Counted from the stretch's first letter, positions 48,080 through 59,932 are shown. The stretch is 64,000 bases of DNA from Owenia fusiformis (GCA_903813345.2 CAIIXF020000003.1:22767248-22831247); one strand, 5' to 3'. Notes: generated from the letters alone by a model not told the origin. Translations and numbers: made by a program.

Positions 48080-49643
48080 GGCTTTGTATAAAAAACCTCC
48101 TACCCACGTACCCTCGTACCCACGTACGTGGGTCCTGACCCAGTCTTTAAAGAGTTAAATTTTTAAATGTTTAAAACATTATTCAATCTCAGTTTATCCT
48201 GAATTATAGATGAATTTATGCATCCATATGCCTTTATTTATAGGTCTGACATCTCTCTAGTAAAAAAAAATAAAGCCGGAATTGCATAAATGTTCATTAT
48301 TTTTGAGCTATTTGATTTATGTTTTTGATATGTCGAAATGTTTTTTGTTGATCGGGCAGTCTTACCTGTTTAACACATCAGTGCTGATTAGCAATCTCCT
48401 AGCCTTCGTTCAGTGCAATCCGTGCCTCCTGTTACCTCATGCAGATTGTAAATGTCCCGGGAAGTTTACCCTTGTCCAAAAGTTGACATCTTTTTAAAAA
48501 TATATTTCTAAGAGTTTCCAACCAATTAAATTCACCACATTTTATTAGATGTTTATTTCAAATGTTATTAGAATTCATTCTTACGAATATTATATGTTAT
48601 TAACGTATGTTAGTCAAAGATTTGGTGTCGTTGTTGTCCATTGTATTCACGTTTTACGCGCAAAAAGCTAGAAACTACAAAGCTGAACTTTTATCATTCA
48701 AACCAGTTTTACATCAAATCATTGTCAAAATAAAACTCTACTCTTCATATTACCTAATTATGGATCAAACGGCCATGAATATTGTCGAAGTTTACAAAAC
48801 CAAACTTACACTCCCCTGCATAAGTTTGGCAACTCTAACTTTTAATTCCATCTAAATGATTCACTGAACTAGTGCGCACAATTATCCTTAAATTGTGCCA
48901 AAAAGCGATAAAAAACGAATATAGCGAATCCTTCTACTTTTCAAATATTTCGTTATTTAATTGCGCCACGGTTAAACAGAAATGCAGCCTTTATTATTCC
49001 TTGAGATCGTGTGAATTGATCACTCTATCACTTTGTATCTCCAATTCTGATGTTAAATTAAATAAAAGACATAAGACAAATTACACGTATAGTTCAAATC
49101 TGTCGTGCAAACAATGAATACTTGTAATATCGTTTGAAAGAATAAAAAGTATATGTGATAAAAATCGAAACTACAGGGTGTTAAAAAACAGGACCGATGA
49201 AAAGTTGAATAACTTCGTCAATCCAGAATCATTCAGGTCATTCAATGTGAATTTTGTTGTGAAAGTTTGACCATATTCTGCTCATGGAGTCAAAAACTAC
49301 AGCACTTTACAACACATGCCCCATGTGGCCAATTTGCGCCAAGCAATAGATTGGTTGTACACTGTAAGACTGCCCGATCAACAAAAAATCGCTTCGATAT
49401 ATCAAAAACAACACTCAAATAGCTCAAATGAACATTATGCAATGCCGGCTTTATTTTATGACGAGACAGATGTCCGATGTAGAAATAAAGGCATATGGGT
49501 ACATAAATTCATCCATAATTAAGCATACATTGAGATAGAATAATGTTTAAAAAATGTTCAAGATTTAACTCTTTAAAGACTGGGTCAGGACCCACGTACG
49601 TGGGTACGAGGGTACGTGGGTAGGAGGTTTTTTATACAAAGCC
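48080..49643. mobile_element. 1.56-kb element with ~80-bp identical inverted ends and 9-bp target duplication
   Basis: The left end starts GGCTTTGTATAAAAAACCTC and runs through ACCCACGTACCCTCGTACCC and CAGTCTTTAAAGAGTTAAA. The right end (49564-49643) is its inverse, identical by eye. TACACTGAG lies on both sides (48071-48079, 49644-49652). A 9-bp duplication with long inverted ends is most like Mutator-type elements; that is inference. The interior has only short AT-rich frames (largest 82 codons, 48607-48855) with no recognisable transposase, so it looks non-autonomous. Identical ends mean recent activity. Confidence 0.82.
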
Positions 49644-49689
49644 TACACTGAGGATGAATCCTATATCACTTTTTTGGACCACCCTGTAT

Positions 49690-51900
49690 ATTAACTTCTC
49701 TTATTACATGTTTAATGGTATAGACTGGACTGGTGTAGGTGGAAGAGTCATCTAATAGTCATTAAGTTATCATCTTTACATAACACTTTAAAATCCAAGA
49801 ACAGCCAGATTTTATTTAGGCAGAACTTCAATGTCTATCTGATATATAACAAAATATGTGAAAATAGAAAGATTGACCTTTTTGTTATCCTAGTCGCAAG
49901 TTTAACCTGTCCATATAAACTGAAGAGTTGACATCCTGGATATTTAGGAGAACCTGTAAAGTATTGGTATTGATATGGTGAACTTTTTGAACACACTTTT
50001 CTCTTAAATCAGTCATCAAAAATTTCTAAAAATTACATATTGTCAATTTAATGGTCATCTTTTGAATGGTAACAATATAATTTGAAAAAATGTATATGCT
50101 TTTCTCTATATTGTTTTAGAAAACACATCAAACATTTCTTTTGCTTCTGGTTTCATATGCTCAGAATGAAATGAAACATCTTTCCGAACCTGTTTTGAAC
50201 AAACCGACGCATACACAACATGTTCATGTCTCTCTACAAAGGAAATTTTGGTTGATTTTAAAAAAGTGTTGATGAAATAAAAGGTTTATCTTGATTTTTA
50301 TTTTGTTTTACTTTTTTCTAATTTTGCTTCAATATATTGAAAAGGTAGAGAATTCATAAAACATTGAAATACATTAGACTGAAAGCTTCTGAAATTGACT
50401 CTCTTTAAAATCAGTATCAAGATAAGACATAAAATGATCCATCTTAAGTAGACACATATGTTTGGATAACTAACAGCTTATCAGCTTTATAGTGCTTCAT
50501 ATAACTGTATAATTCTTTTCCAATCTGGAGACAGATTATTTAAGTTATGTAAGTTATGGGTTTGTCTCATTACTGTAGTCTTGACTGGATTAACTGTTTT
50601 CCTCTAGAAGATAGGTTTCAGGCTGATTCGATGTATAATTCAAAGGCAATTTTAAAGAGTTCTTAAAAGTTAAAGTTCTGTTGTTAAGTCTGGAGTAAAG
50701 TTAAAATTTCTATAATGAAATATGAAGTGGAATCACTTATATTTTTAGACATACTATGACCATTGCCGCTTACCATTTTTGACCTATATACCTATCATAA
50801 GTGTAGTCAGGAGGTAGGGGCGATGACCAATAAAAATAAGAGCTTTAAAATGCATTTTGTTTGAAGCTTCTAGCTAATAGCAAAAAATTGGCGATCGCGA
50901 TCCCCCCCCCCAGTCTGCTGGTTGCGCTAATGTCTTTTATTTCCACATATAGGGTAACTCAGTGAACTTGAATATACAAGTTTAATGTTAAACGTTGCTC
51001 TGAAGTTTGTGTAACTGATATCTACCTGGTGTGCTCATGTGGCCAGTATTAGATCAGATAGAGAAAAAAATATAACACCTTCATTATGAACTAGCAGCTC
51101 ATACCCAAACAGAAGAATAAAAGTCTGTACAATTGATTGATGCTGTATGCCAAAAAATAGGTTTTAAAATGCTCATAAATATTAGATAACTTAAACATGC
51201 AATATACTGGAGTAATACGACTCAGATAACATTTTGGTTATTTTACCTTGATATTTGAAGACAATTTTTAAATACATAAATATTAGATTTACAATTGTAC
51301 TTTTTTGTTACGATGTTATTCACCTTTCCACAAAGTGCGCTAATGAATATTATAATGAGCTGCTTAGAAATCTGTGACGTCAATGAGAGAAACTTTTTCC
51401 CGCGAAAAACAAATGCAATATTGAGTTTACATGTAAATCCTCGTTTGATTGCTGTAAGTTTTACCTCTTCAAATGTGCAAGTAATCAGTAAATTATTGAC
51501 GGATTTTTATTGAAAGTCAAATTGGCATTTATTTGCGCCTTCTAAGCGATTGAAATATCAAATTTCTGTTCATAATGAGTAAATATAGTGAAGAGAATTA
51601 CTCCGGTCAGTTTTCAATCATGATAGGAACTGGATGTGAACAGGTGAAATTATCATAATCATCAGTTCACTAACATTATAACATGTCTCTCATGCATATA
51701 AATATATAGATAGACAATCAATTTAAGTTAATCTTCAGTTGTCATTTGATGAATGACCTGTTCAAATGAAAAACATTTGCTCTAATTCATTAAATCATTG
51801 ACTTCACTACTTCAATGATTCAATAAACTAAACGATTACTTCCTATTTATTTCTGCAAGTCATATCAGATCATATCTTGAAAATACCATACTTGAAAACA
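49690..51900. other. Spacer of the large inverted repeat; dispersed repeat fragments
   Basis: No gene is recognised. 49960-50290 matches 59640-59840 in the same orientation: GATATGG(T/C)GAAC, CTCTTAAA(T/C)CAGTCATC, CATACACAAC and GTTGATTTTAAAAAAGTGTT-like words. An orphan CCACCCTGTA end lies at about 49680. TTATTCACCTTTCCACAAAGT at 51318-51338 recurs inversely at 53827-53847. Confidence 0.45.
50800..50932. repeat. G-run MITE-like repeat, copy 3
   Basis: GTAGTCAGGAGGTAGGGGCG opens it and CCCCCCCCCCAGTCTGCTGG with TTGCGC closes it. GAAGCTTCTAGCTAATAG in the middle is the landmark shared with the copies at 45.1 and 45.7 kb. Confidence 0.5.
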
Positions 51901-51906
51901 TCGGGA

Positions 51907-53077
51907 TATATAGAGATTATCCTATGTGAGGTTCAGGATATTACGGCCCTCTGGCAGATATATTATATTGGCCAAGGGATAATCCAAATATCCTGAACCG
52001 ACTATAGGATGATTTGTTTATCCCATACCAATCACATTGTTCAATTGGCCAAAGTTCAGAAACTTTGCAACCAACTGTAGAATTATTTTAAAATGTCCAG
52101 TTTTGTATTCTTGTTTCTTTTCCTGTTCAAATCTTTGATTATTAATGGAGTATACTGCTCCTTCCCTTCTTTAACGCATCAAACAGATTGCAATTGTCTG
52201 CGTTTTTCTCCATTGTGGTTTACAGTATGCAAACGTTACAAAAAGGAACCAATACGGGAACAGTGATTATGACGTAGCGGGCAGATATACTATATCTGAC
52301 CGCTTGGAGCGGGACATAAAGCCATATCTGCCCGCTGATGAAAATATAAGTTTTTACAAACCGGCTTTATGTACCCGTAACACGTCCAAGTATGGGATAA
52401 AGAATTGATATCTTGGAGGAGCGTGACATATATAGAGATTATCCTATATGAGGTTCAGGATATTGGGATTATCCCGAGGTAAATATAATATATCTGTCCG
52501 AGGGCCGCAGCTAGCTCCAGAGGGAAAATATATTATATTGGCCAAGGATAATCCCAATATCCTGAACCGACTATAGGATAATATGTTTATCCCATACCAA
52601 TCTTGGTCATCTGGTTCACATTGTTCAATCGTGGAAATATTTAGAATATTCATGTCCAGTTTATATAGTGATATAGTATATCTGCCCGCTACGTTATAAT
52701 CGCCGCTCGCACATTTGTTCATAATTTGTAACGTTCGTGTAATGGCTGTAAACGACAATGGAGAAAACACAGACAATCAGGATCTGTTTGATGATTTAAA
52801 AAAGGGAAGGTGCATCCACTTAATCAATCAAAAATTCGAGAAAATAAATGTGGGAAGGGAATATCACGGCCAAGAAAACAAAACTGGACATGAATATTCT
52901 AAAATATTTCCACAGTTGAACAATGTGAACCAGATGACCAAGATTAGTATGGGATAAACATATTATCTTGGCCAATATAATATATCTTCCCTCGGGACCT
53001 GCGGCCCTCGGGTAGATATATTATATTGGCCTCGGGATAATCCCAATATCCTGAACCTCATATAGGATAATCTCTCT
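51907..53077. mobile_element. 1.17-kb nested foldback element
   Basis: The left arm (51907 to about 52300) and right arm (about 52668-53077) are inverse copies over ~390 bp: GAGATTATCCTAT(G/A)TGAGG with its inverse at the far ends, TCTCCATTGTGGTTTACAG against CTGTAAACGACAATGGAGA, and GCGGGCAGATATACTATA against TATAGTATATCTGCCCGC. The loop (about 52300-52667) holds a further copy of the arm end (52427-52660). Each arm end is itself a hairpin, so the structure repeats at two scales. A frame in the right arm (MAVNDNGENTDNQDLFDDLK) has a diverged match in the left arm (NADNCNLFDALKKGR), hinting at old coding sequence of unknown kind. Confidence 0.72.
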
Positions 53078-53079
53078 AT

Positions 53080-53965
53080 ATATTCCAATGTATATTTCCC
53101 ACTGTGTATCTCCCAATCCAAATATTCCCGGGAAAATGTTTTTTATTCAGTGTAGAAACAGTCAATTGAAATGAAATCAATGAAAAAAAACTGGATATGC
53201 AGGGTGTCCTGAAAACTTCACTTGTAAAACCTCACTTTTCATAGGATAAATTAGTTATGTGATGATCGGTTTTGAATAATGATCACTGGGAAGATTTCAG
53301 AGAAAGAGCGTATATTATACAATGTTTATTGATGATATGTTGACATTGCTGATCATTATTGACTGATGGCGAATAAGTACCAAAAGGTAACGCTTTGTGC
53401 GAATGTTATGTGAATTTCTGATGGAATTTCTTACTACGACATAACATTTAACAGGATATCGTATGACCACTATCAAATAATTTAACCGAGTCGTTTTTAA
53501 CTTCTCAATTTACATTTTTTGTTTACAATCACACGAGACATGTGAGCCCGGGTATGTGAGGCTGATCTGAGAAGTCTTAATAAACAATAGCTCTGTCAAA
53601 AAAATGATTAAATTAAATTACATAAGATTCGGAATGAAAGTGCCCTGTCCATATTTCATATTTGACTAAAAATAATTAGTGCATTGGGCAAATAGAATCC
53701 TTTTTATTGCAGTTAATTCAAAATATTCCTATGCTGGCTGTACTAATTTCAGGCATTGACATCATTGATTTGACTCATTTGCATACAACCAATCAGCGCG
53801 CCGGAAATTATCGATTTTCTTTACTTACTTTGTGGAAAGGTGAATATTAATTTCATATTCTGTCAATGTTTAATATACGTACATATTAGATTTACAATTG
53901 TCCTTTTTTGTAACGATGTTATATTCATTTCATATTCTGTCAATGTTTAATACAAAAACCTACAT
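53080..53965. other. Spacer of the large inverted repeat; no gene
   Basis: An orphan end CAGGGTGTCCTGAAAACTTC starts near 53203 with no partner found. CATATTCTGTCAATGTTTAA occurs twice in direct order (about 53855 and 53932), on either side of ATTAGATTTACAATTGTCC, which also occurs near 51281. Confidence 0.4.
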
Positions 53966-55055
53966 ATAGATATCTCAAACTGGTAACTGGGGACTGGGGA
54001 CCAGCTTAAAAGATACATACATACATATGACATAGATATCTCAAAATGGGAACTGGGGACTGGGGACCAACTTATAAGATACATACAAATACATATATAT
54101 AAAGAGAATGGATCAAGATGAATCTTGAATGATTAAAAACTTTAAAATAGTTTATGTACTTTAACATAGAGATCTCGAAATGGGAACTGGGGACTGGGGA
54201 CCAGCTTAGAAGATACATACAAATACAAATATACACAAACATAGGTATCTCAAACTGGGAACTGGGGACTGGGGACCTTCTTAAAAGATACATACAGATA
54301 CATACATACATATTATATATAGCATATAGATATCTCAAACTGGGAACCGGGGACTGGGGACCAGCTTAGAAGATACATACAAATACATACATATTATATA
54401 TAACAATATAGATATCTCAAACTGGGAATTGGGGACTGGGGACCTTCTTAAAAGATACATACAAATACATACATATTATATATAGCAATATCTCAAACTG
54501 GGACCTGGGGACTGGGGACCAGCTTAGAAGATACATACAAATACATACATACATATTATATATAGCATAAAGATATCTCAAACTGGGAACTGGGGACTGG
54601 GGACCTTCTTAAAAGATACATACAAATACATACATATAATATATAGCATATAGATATCTCAAACTGGGAACTGGGGACTGGGGACCAGCTTAGAAGATAT
54701 ATACAAATACATACATATATAACATGTATACAATACACATATATCTCATAAATTAAAGCATATTCATAGATATCTCAGATATTCATGAATTATTGTTATT
54801 TAATTAACATATACTATGCCAACTAATAAATTAATTGTTATGTATCTTGTCTATCTAATTAACATATTCCATGCTTGTATATATATCATACATATATATG
54901 AATACATATAATAATGTATGTATTTATCTAATTTGCATATTCTGTGCTGGCATATGATATATATATGCATGAATACATAGATATATGTATGTATACATAT
55001 ATGTATCTATCTAATTTGCATATTCTATGCTGGTTTACATGGCCCATAAGCCTAT
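53966..55055. repeat. Right arm of 7.9-kb inverted repeat plus extra tandem units
   Basis: 54104-55055 is the inverse of 47136-48051. It holds seven units with ACTGGGGACTGGGGACC that again alternate ACCAGCTT and ACCTTCTT, and it ends TTTACATGGCCCATAAGCC. Two further units (53966-54090) lie inside the unique 110-bp segment and are absent from the same place in the left arm. The 71-codon frame at 54154-54369 is residue-for-residue the same as one in the left arm, showing identity over at least 216 bp. It is a repeat translation, not a gene. Confidence 0.9.
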
Positions 55056-55059
55056 TTTA

Positions 55060-55870
55060 CAAGTATAAATGAAGTCCTTTGAAGAAGGATGTGCCTGTTG
55101 TTAAATACATGTACAATGCCTTACTACATTATGTAATGTATTGACATTAAGGTAGATGATTACATGATAACAATCACACTTATTGACATCCATAACTCTT
55201 CCCATCTGATATGCTCAGATCACAGAATATGCCTCATTATATCAGAGCACGTTTCAGGCGTTTCAGACCCATAGCCAGGATTTGCCAAGGGGTGGGTTAC
55301 TTTTTTAAGAAATTCCAGGGGGAGTTTACTTTTGGCAATGTTAGTTCAAAAATGAGCAAAATAATTTAAAAGGTGCTCAGTATGGGGTAAAAAATGCAGA
55401 ACCAATCTATCCCCCCTGTATTCGGGCCTGCATGTGCTATCTACATATTTGACAATTTGATTGACACGGTTCAAAGTGGACTTTGTTAATTATTCAAACT
55501 GTTTTAATATCTAGGAATATGCGTCCAAGTTAAAATCACTCGAAATCAGGGTTGATAAACCTAAGAAAAACACATTTCTTGTTTTCATTTGATCTTTAAC
55601 ATGATCCTGTAAAAATGTCAGATTTAGCAAAATACATAGGCGATCTCCATCTGCACACATCTACTCATTTCGACTAAGCTATTGCCTATACTTACACGCA
55701 CACGCATACTTTTAAATTAATTTTATTTTGATAATGATTTAAAAAACACAAATCATTATTAACACGAAATTAAAATGATTATTATATTCCAATCCTAGTA
55801 AAGTATAATTAAGCGCGACTATAGGGCATGACAACATGTGGCCGGTCTAATTATACTGTTTGTTTTGATA
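55060..55870. other. Intergenic, nothing recognised
   Basis: No exon or clear repeat. The phrase near 55270-55420 (CCAGGATTTGCCAAGGGGTG…CCCCCCTGTATTCGGGCC) resembles the edge of a G-run MITE, but no matching pair was drawn. Confidence 0.35.
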
Positions 55871-55875
55871 AGGCT

Positions 55876-58600
55876 GTGCAAAGAGATATCAAAACTCTTG
55901 ACACGCTCTTTACACGCGAGGTCTTTGCACCTCTTGACACGTCTTGGAATCTCTAGATACGCAGAGTTCCTAGACTATCTTTGCACGTCTAGAAATTGCT
56001 TGGAATTTCACATTTGACGCAGTGCTAGCTTCAAAATGTGGACACCAAAATGCCTAGGTCAAAATCTAGGTCAAATTCAAAGTTTTTCCTTATTTTTGCG
56101 ATTCTGACACTACAGATTAATTATATTCTTCGAAATTTTGTATACATGTAGCCAACAGTACGCTAATAGTGTTAGCCTTTTGCCGTCAGAAAGTATTTTG
56201 ACCCACTTTTGAGATATGGTGTCCGAAAAGTAGGTCAAAATAAAAAGTTCTCCAAATTTAACGTTTGAGTTATGAATTAAGAATAGAATCTTCTCAGAAA
56301 TCCGAATCTGCAAAAAAAATTTCAATTCGACTTCCGGTTCCGAAGTTATGGCGTGTCCGAAAAGTAGGTCAAAATAAAAATTCGCCAAATTTAACGTATG
56401 AGTTATGAATTAGGGGTAGAATTTTGTCAGGAATCCGAATCTGCAAATCAAATTTGGATCCGACTTCCGGTTCGGAAGTTATGACGTTTTGAAATTTCAA
56501 GAAAAATCGATCTGATGGTATCCTGATAGAAAGTCAAGAGTAGAGAAGAAAATATTGAAAAATGCATCCATCCTTCCTTTCTGATCCTATCCTATCCTTC
56601 CTATCTACCCTTGCTTCGTATCCTCTCCTTCCTATCCTTCCTATTCTATCCCTTCTTCCTATTCTATTATATCATTCTTTCCTATTCTATCCTATAGTTC
56701 CTTCCTATTCTATCCTATCCTTCCTTCCTTTTTCATCCATCCATCCATTCATCTTTTTCTGGATGACTTAGCTTATTTTGGATGAGTTGGCTTATTCTGG
56801 ATGACTCGGCTAAAAAAAGTCTAGATCTGGAGTCTGAAATTGAACTCGTTCAATTTCCAAAATCTAGTTATTCCTCTTTTTCTTTCTTTCTTCTTCCTCC
56901 TAACACATTTTCTCTCCAACTATAACATCTTACTTAAACCAACTTACATGGTTAACTAAGGAATGTTTCTGGCTTTCTGGGAAATTAGGTCAAATTTTTA
57001 TCTAGGTCAAAGGTCAAGAACTAGGTCAAATCTTACATTTTCAACATTCTTCATCATATCTTCGTCAATATTCATCGTAACTCCTTCATCTTTTTTTCAT
57101 CATGTAGCTTAGAAAAAGGCGAATCAAAGATATGACATCAGAATTTTGATTACTCTTACCGATTTTGAGATATGGCGTCCGGAAAGTAGGTCAGAACAAA
57201 AAGTTCTCCAAATTCAATATGTAATTTATGGAATAAGTGTAAAATGATCTCAGGAATCCGAATCTGCAAACCAAATTTAGATCGGACTTCCGGTTCGGAA
57301 GTAATGGCGTTTTGAAAGCTCAAAAATCGCTAAATTTGGTGCCTATGTTAAGTCAATGGGAAAAATGACTTTTTCCAAGTGTAAAATACCAGATATAAAC
57401 TGAGTACAGCTTAACATTCTGAAAGCCTAGAAAAGAAAGGGACCTCGAAGGCTATCTAGCTTTAAAATTTGGACACCAAAATGCCTAGGTCAAAATCTAG
57501 GTCAAATTCATTATTTTTCCTTATTTTTGCGATTCTGACATTACACTTTAATGATTTGCTTCAAAATTTTGTATACAGGTAGCAAAGAGTGTGCTAATAG
57601 TGTTAGCCTTTTGCCGTCAGAAAGTATTTTGACCCACTTTTGAGATATGGTGTCCGAAAAGTAGGTCAAAATAAAAAAATCTCCAGATTCAACGAATGAG
57701 ATATGAATTAAAGGTAGAATTTTCTCAGAAATCCGAATCTGCAAACCAAATTTCGATCCGACTTCCGGTTCGGAAGTTATGGCATGTCCAAAAAGTAGGT
57801 CAAAATAAAAAAATTCCAAATTTAACGTATGAGTTATGAATTAGGGGTAGAATTTTGTCAGGAATCCAAATCTGCAAATTAAATTTCGATCCGACTTCCG
57901 GTTCGAAAGTTATGGCGTTTTGAAAGCTCAGAAATCGCCAAATTTGGTGCCTCATATTATGTCAATGAGAAAAAGGATTTTTTGAAGTGTAAAATACCAG
58001 ATATAGACTGAGTACAGCATAATATTCTGAAAGCCTATAAAAGGAGGGGACCTCGAAGGCTATCTAGCTTTAAAATTTGGACGCAAAAATGCCTTGGTCA
58101 AAATCTAGGTCAAATTCATAGTTTTTCCTTATTTTTGCGATTCTGACATTACACTTAAAGGATTTGCTTCAAAATTTTGTATACAGGTAGCAAAGAGTGT
58201 GCTTATAGTGTTAGTCTTCTGCTGTCAGAAAGTTTTTTGACCCACTTTTGAGATATGGTGTCCGAAATGTAGGTCAAAATAAAAAATTCTCCAAATTTAA
58301 CGTATGAGTTATGAATTAAGGGTAGAATTTTCTCAGGAATCAGAATCTTTAAACCAAATTTCGATCTAACTTCTGGTTAGATAGTTATAGCGGTTTGAAG
58401 TCTCAAAAAGTCGATATGATGATATCCCCATGTTAAGCTAATAGAGTCGAAGATAGCCTTCTTAAAATTGTCTAAATGTCTATATTCTAGCTGACTCAGC
58501 TTATTCTGAATGACTCAGCTTACAAGTTCTGGATAACTCAGCTTAAAAAAAGTTTGAAATCTGGAGTCTTAAATTGAACTTGTTCAATTTACATGTCTAG
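55876..58600 (+). mobile_element. Helentron/Helitron-like repeat locus with two 3' ends
   Basis: A CTTxxCACG cluster (55885-55975) leads into a body whose blocks repeat near 56032, 57466 and 58072: GGAC(A/G)C(C/A)AAAATGCC, CTTTTGAGATATGGTGTCC, CGACTTCCGGTTC. Two termini share one plan. Words like TGGATGACT(T/C)(A/G)GCTTA come first, then ATCTGGAGTCT, the palindrome AAATTGAACTNGTTCAATTT (56837-56856 and 58571-58590), a 6-7-base spacer, and CTAG followed by T (CTAG at 56864-56867 and 58597-58600). A short palindrome just before CTAG|T is the mark of Helitron 3' ends, and subterminal inverted repeats with microsatellites suggest the Helentron branch. No Rep/helicase coding is present. Minus-strand frames here are body translations. 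Confidence 0.6.
56562..56760. repeat. CCTATCCTTCCT-type pyrimidine microsatellite
   Basis: About 200 bp of irregular CCTAT, CCTTCCT and CATCCATCC units on the plus strand lie inside the Helentron-like locus, just before its first 3' terminus. The 69-codon Pro/Leu/Ser frame across it is a repeat translation. Confidence 0.85.
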
Positions 58601-58756
58601 TTACATTTGGGACAGTTAACGATTATCTGTTAAACCACGTCATCACTTTTGTAAATGATCGCCTCCCATTTTTAACGTTTCAATTCATTTCGACAACGTC
58701 ACACAGCACGAAATGATGTCCAATTCTTATTTACACGACTAACTATCGACAACGTA

Positions 58757-59195
58757 CAGTGACAAAATATACGGTTCTACACTTTAGCTGTACGTTATCA
58801 TGTGTAATGCAAAAATTGTGAAATAGGTTTTAAAAGGTTTATCTAAGGATTATAAAATAGTATTTCATGTTTAATATCATGTGCATGCTCCTGGCAAGAC
58901 TTTTAACGTTCTAATTCCGTTAATAGATTCCCGAGCAATGCTCGAGTTTCCGAACATAATTGACCGGTCGGAAAATGTTGGATGTATTCACATGGACGTG
59001 GCTGGAATTACCTAGAAAAAAACTCGTGCTCTGCTTGAGAATCTGTTCATTTAATTAAAAAGTAAAAAGCCTTGCCAAGAGCATGCACATGAAATTAAAC
59101 ATGAAATACTTCATCATATTCCTTAGATATTTTTTTTTAAAACCTACATCACAATTTTTGCTTCGAACAGCGTACACAATTATATTTTGTCACTG
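58757..59195. mobile_element. 439-bp TA-flanked foldback MITE
   Basis: CAGTGACAAAATATA and its inverse form the ends inside TA (58755-58756, 59196-59197). The arms pair for ~180 bp: AAAAATTGTGA…TAGGTTTTAAAA, GTATTTCATGTTTAAT and CATGTGCATGCTC(C/T)TGGCAAG have inverse partners. The loop near 58935-59015 contains a smaller CTCGAG-type stem. No coding. Confidence 0.8.
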
Positions 59196-59199
59196 TACG

Positions 59200-59932
59200 T
59201 TTTTAGCCATGATTTAGAAGTTCAATAAATATAAATCTCATATTCATGTTTTACTGTAGGATGCCAGTCTCTGTATGCTTTCACTATCAATAGTTACTTA
59301 CTTTGAAATAAAATGTTACAGAAACGAGGCGTTTATTATATTGATTCGTATCGCATGTATCGCATTGCCCCGTATAATCTTTATTTTTTCCTTGTTATCC
59401 CGACCACGTAATATGGCGTACTTTTCAGGGGATTTTCGATGTGGTATAAATATCGAGAAATGCACAGTACAGCGTGTCACAAAAATGCTACCCTACCCTC
59501 TATTACTTTTGTCCACAAATCTTGCTTTTACACATGTTACATGTGTGGAAAGTGTTCAATACAAGGTACATTGAAGTTCTTAGGTGTCATAACAGACTTT
59601 AACATTTTCCGACAAAGCATTGATGTTCTCGTATCAAAGAATAGGTATCGATATGGCGAACTGAATTGAACACATGTCCCTCTTAAACCAGTCATCAAAA
59701 GATTCTGAAAATTTTGACATCTATCCGAACCTCATTAGAACAAAATGACATACACAACGTGTTTAGGTCTCAATATTGTAATTGTACAAAATAAAGTTTG
59801 GTTTATTTGAAAAAAGGTGTCTTGTTAATGAAACAAAGGGATAACTTTTAATGATTTTTATATATTCTTGGGGTTTGCTTAATTTTTTGAATACTCTTTG
59901 CTAAATGGTTTTAATAAAACAAAAATGTCAAG
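59200..59932. other. Intergenic; dispersed repeat fragment
   Basis: 59640-59840 is the relative of 49960-50290. A 99-codon frame at 59275-59574 shows no domain; CAGCGTGTCACAAAAATGC inside it looks like a worn CAGGGTGTC-type transposon end, so I do not call a gene. Confidence 0.4.

Noticed and set aside
49173-49688. Apparent 516-bp element with CAGGGTG-type ends
   Set aside because: The right end lies outside, and the left end inside, the well-defined 48080-49643 element with its 9-bp duplication, so they cannot bound one simple insertion. Beyond the end motif the arms do not pair.
47786-54738. Frames encoding repeated 'NWELGTGD' or 'SPVPSSQFE' peptides in both arms of the large inverted repeat
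   Set aside because: They translate the 75-85-bp tandem units, and unit length is not kept to multiples of three. The copies in opposite arms are identical only because the arms are. No gene is implied.
56110-57819. Two similar minus-strand frames of 92 codons containing ILTYFSDTISQKWVKILSDG
   Set aside because: They look conserved only because the Helentron-like body is duplicated, and other copies of the same block interrupt the frame.
59275-59574. 99-codon plus-strand frame with hydrophobic stretch
   Set aside because: It overlaps a transposon-like end (CAGCGTGTC) and a dispersed repeat, and no homologous domain is recognisable.
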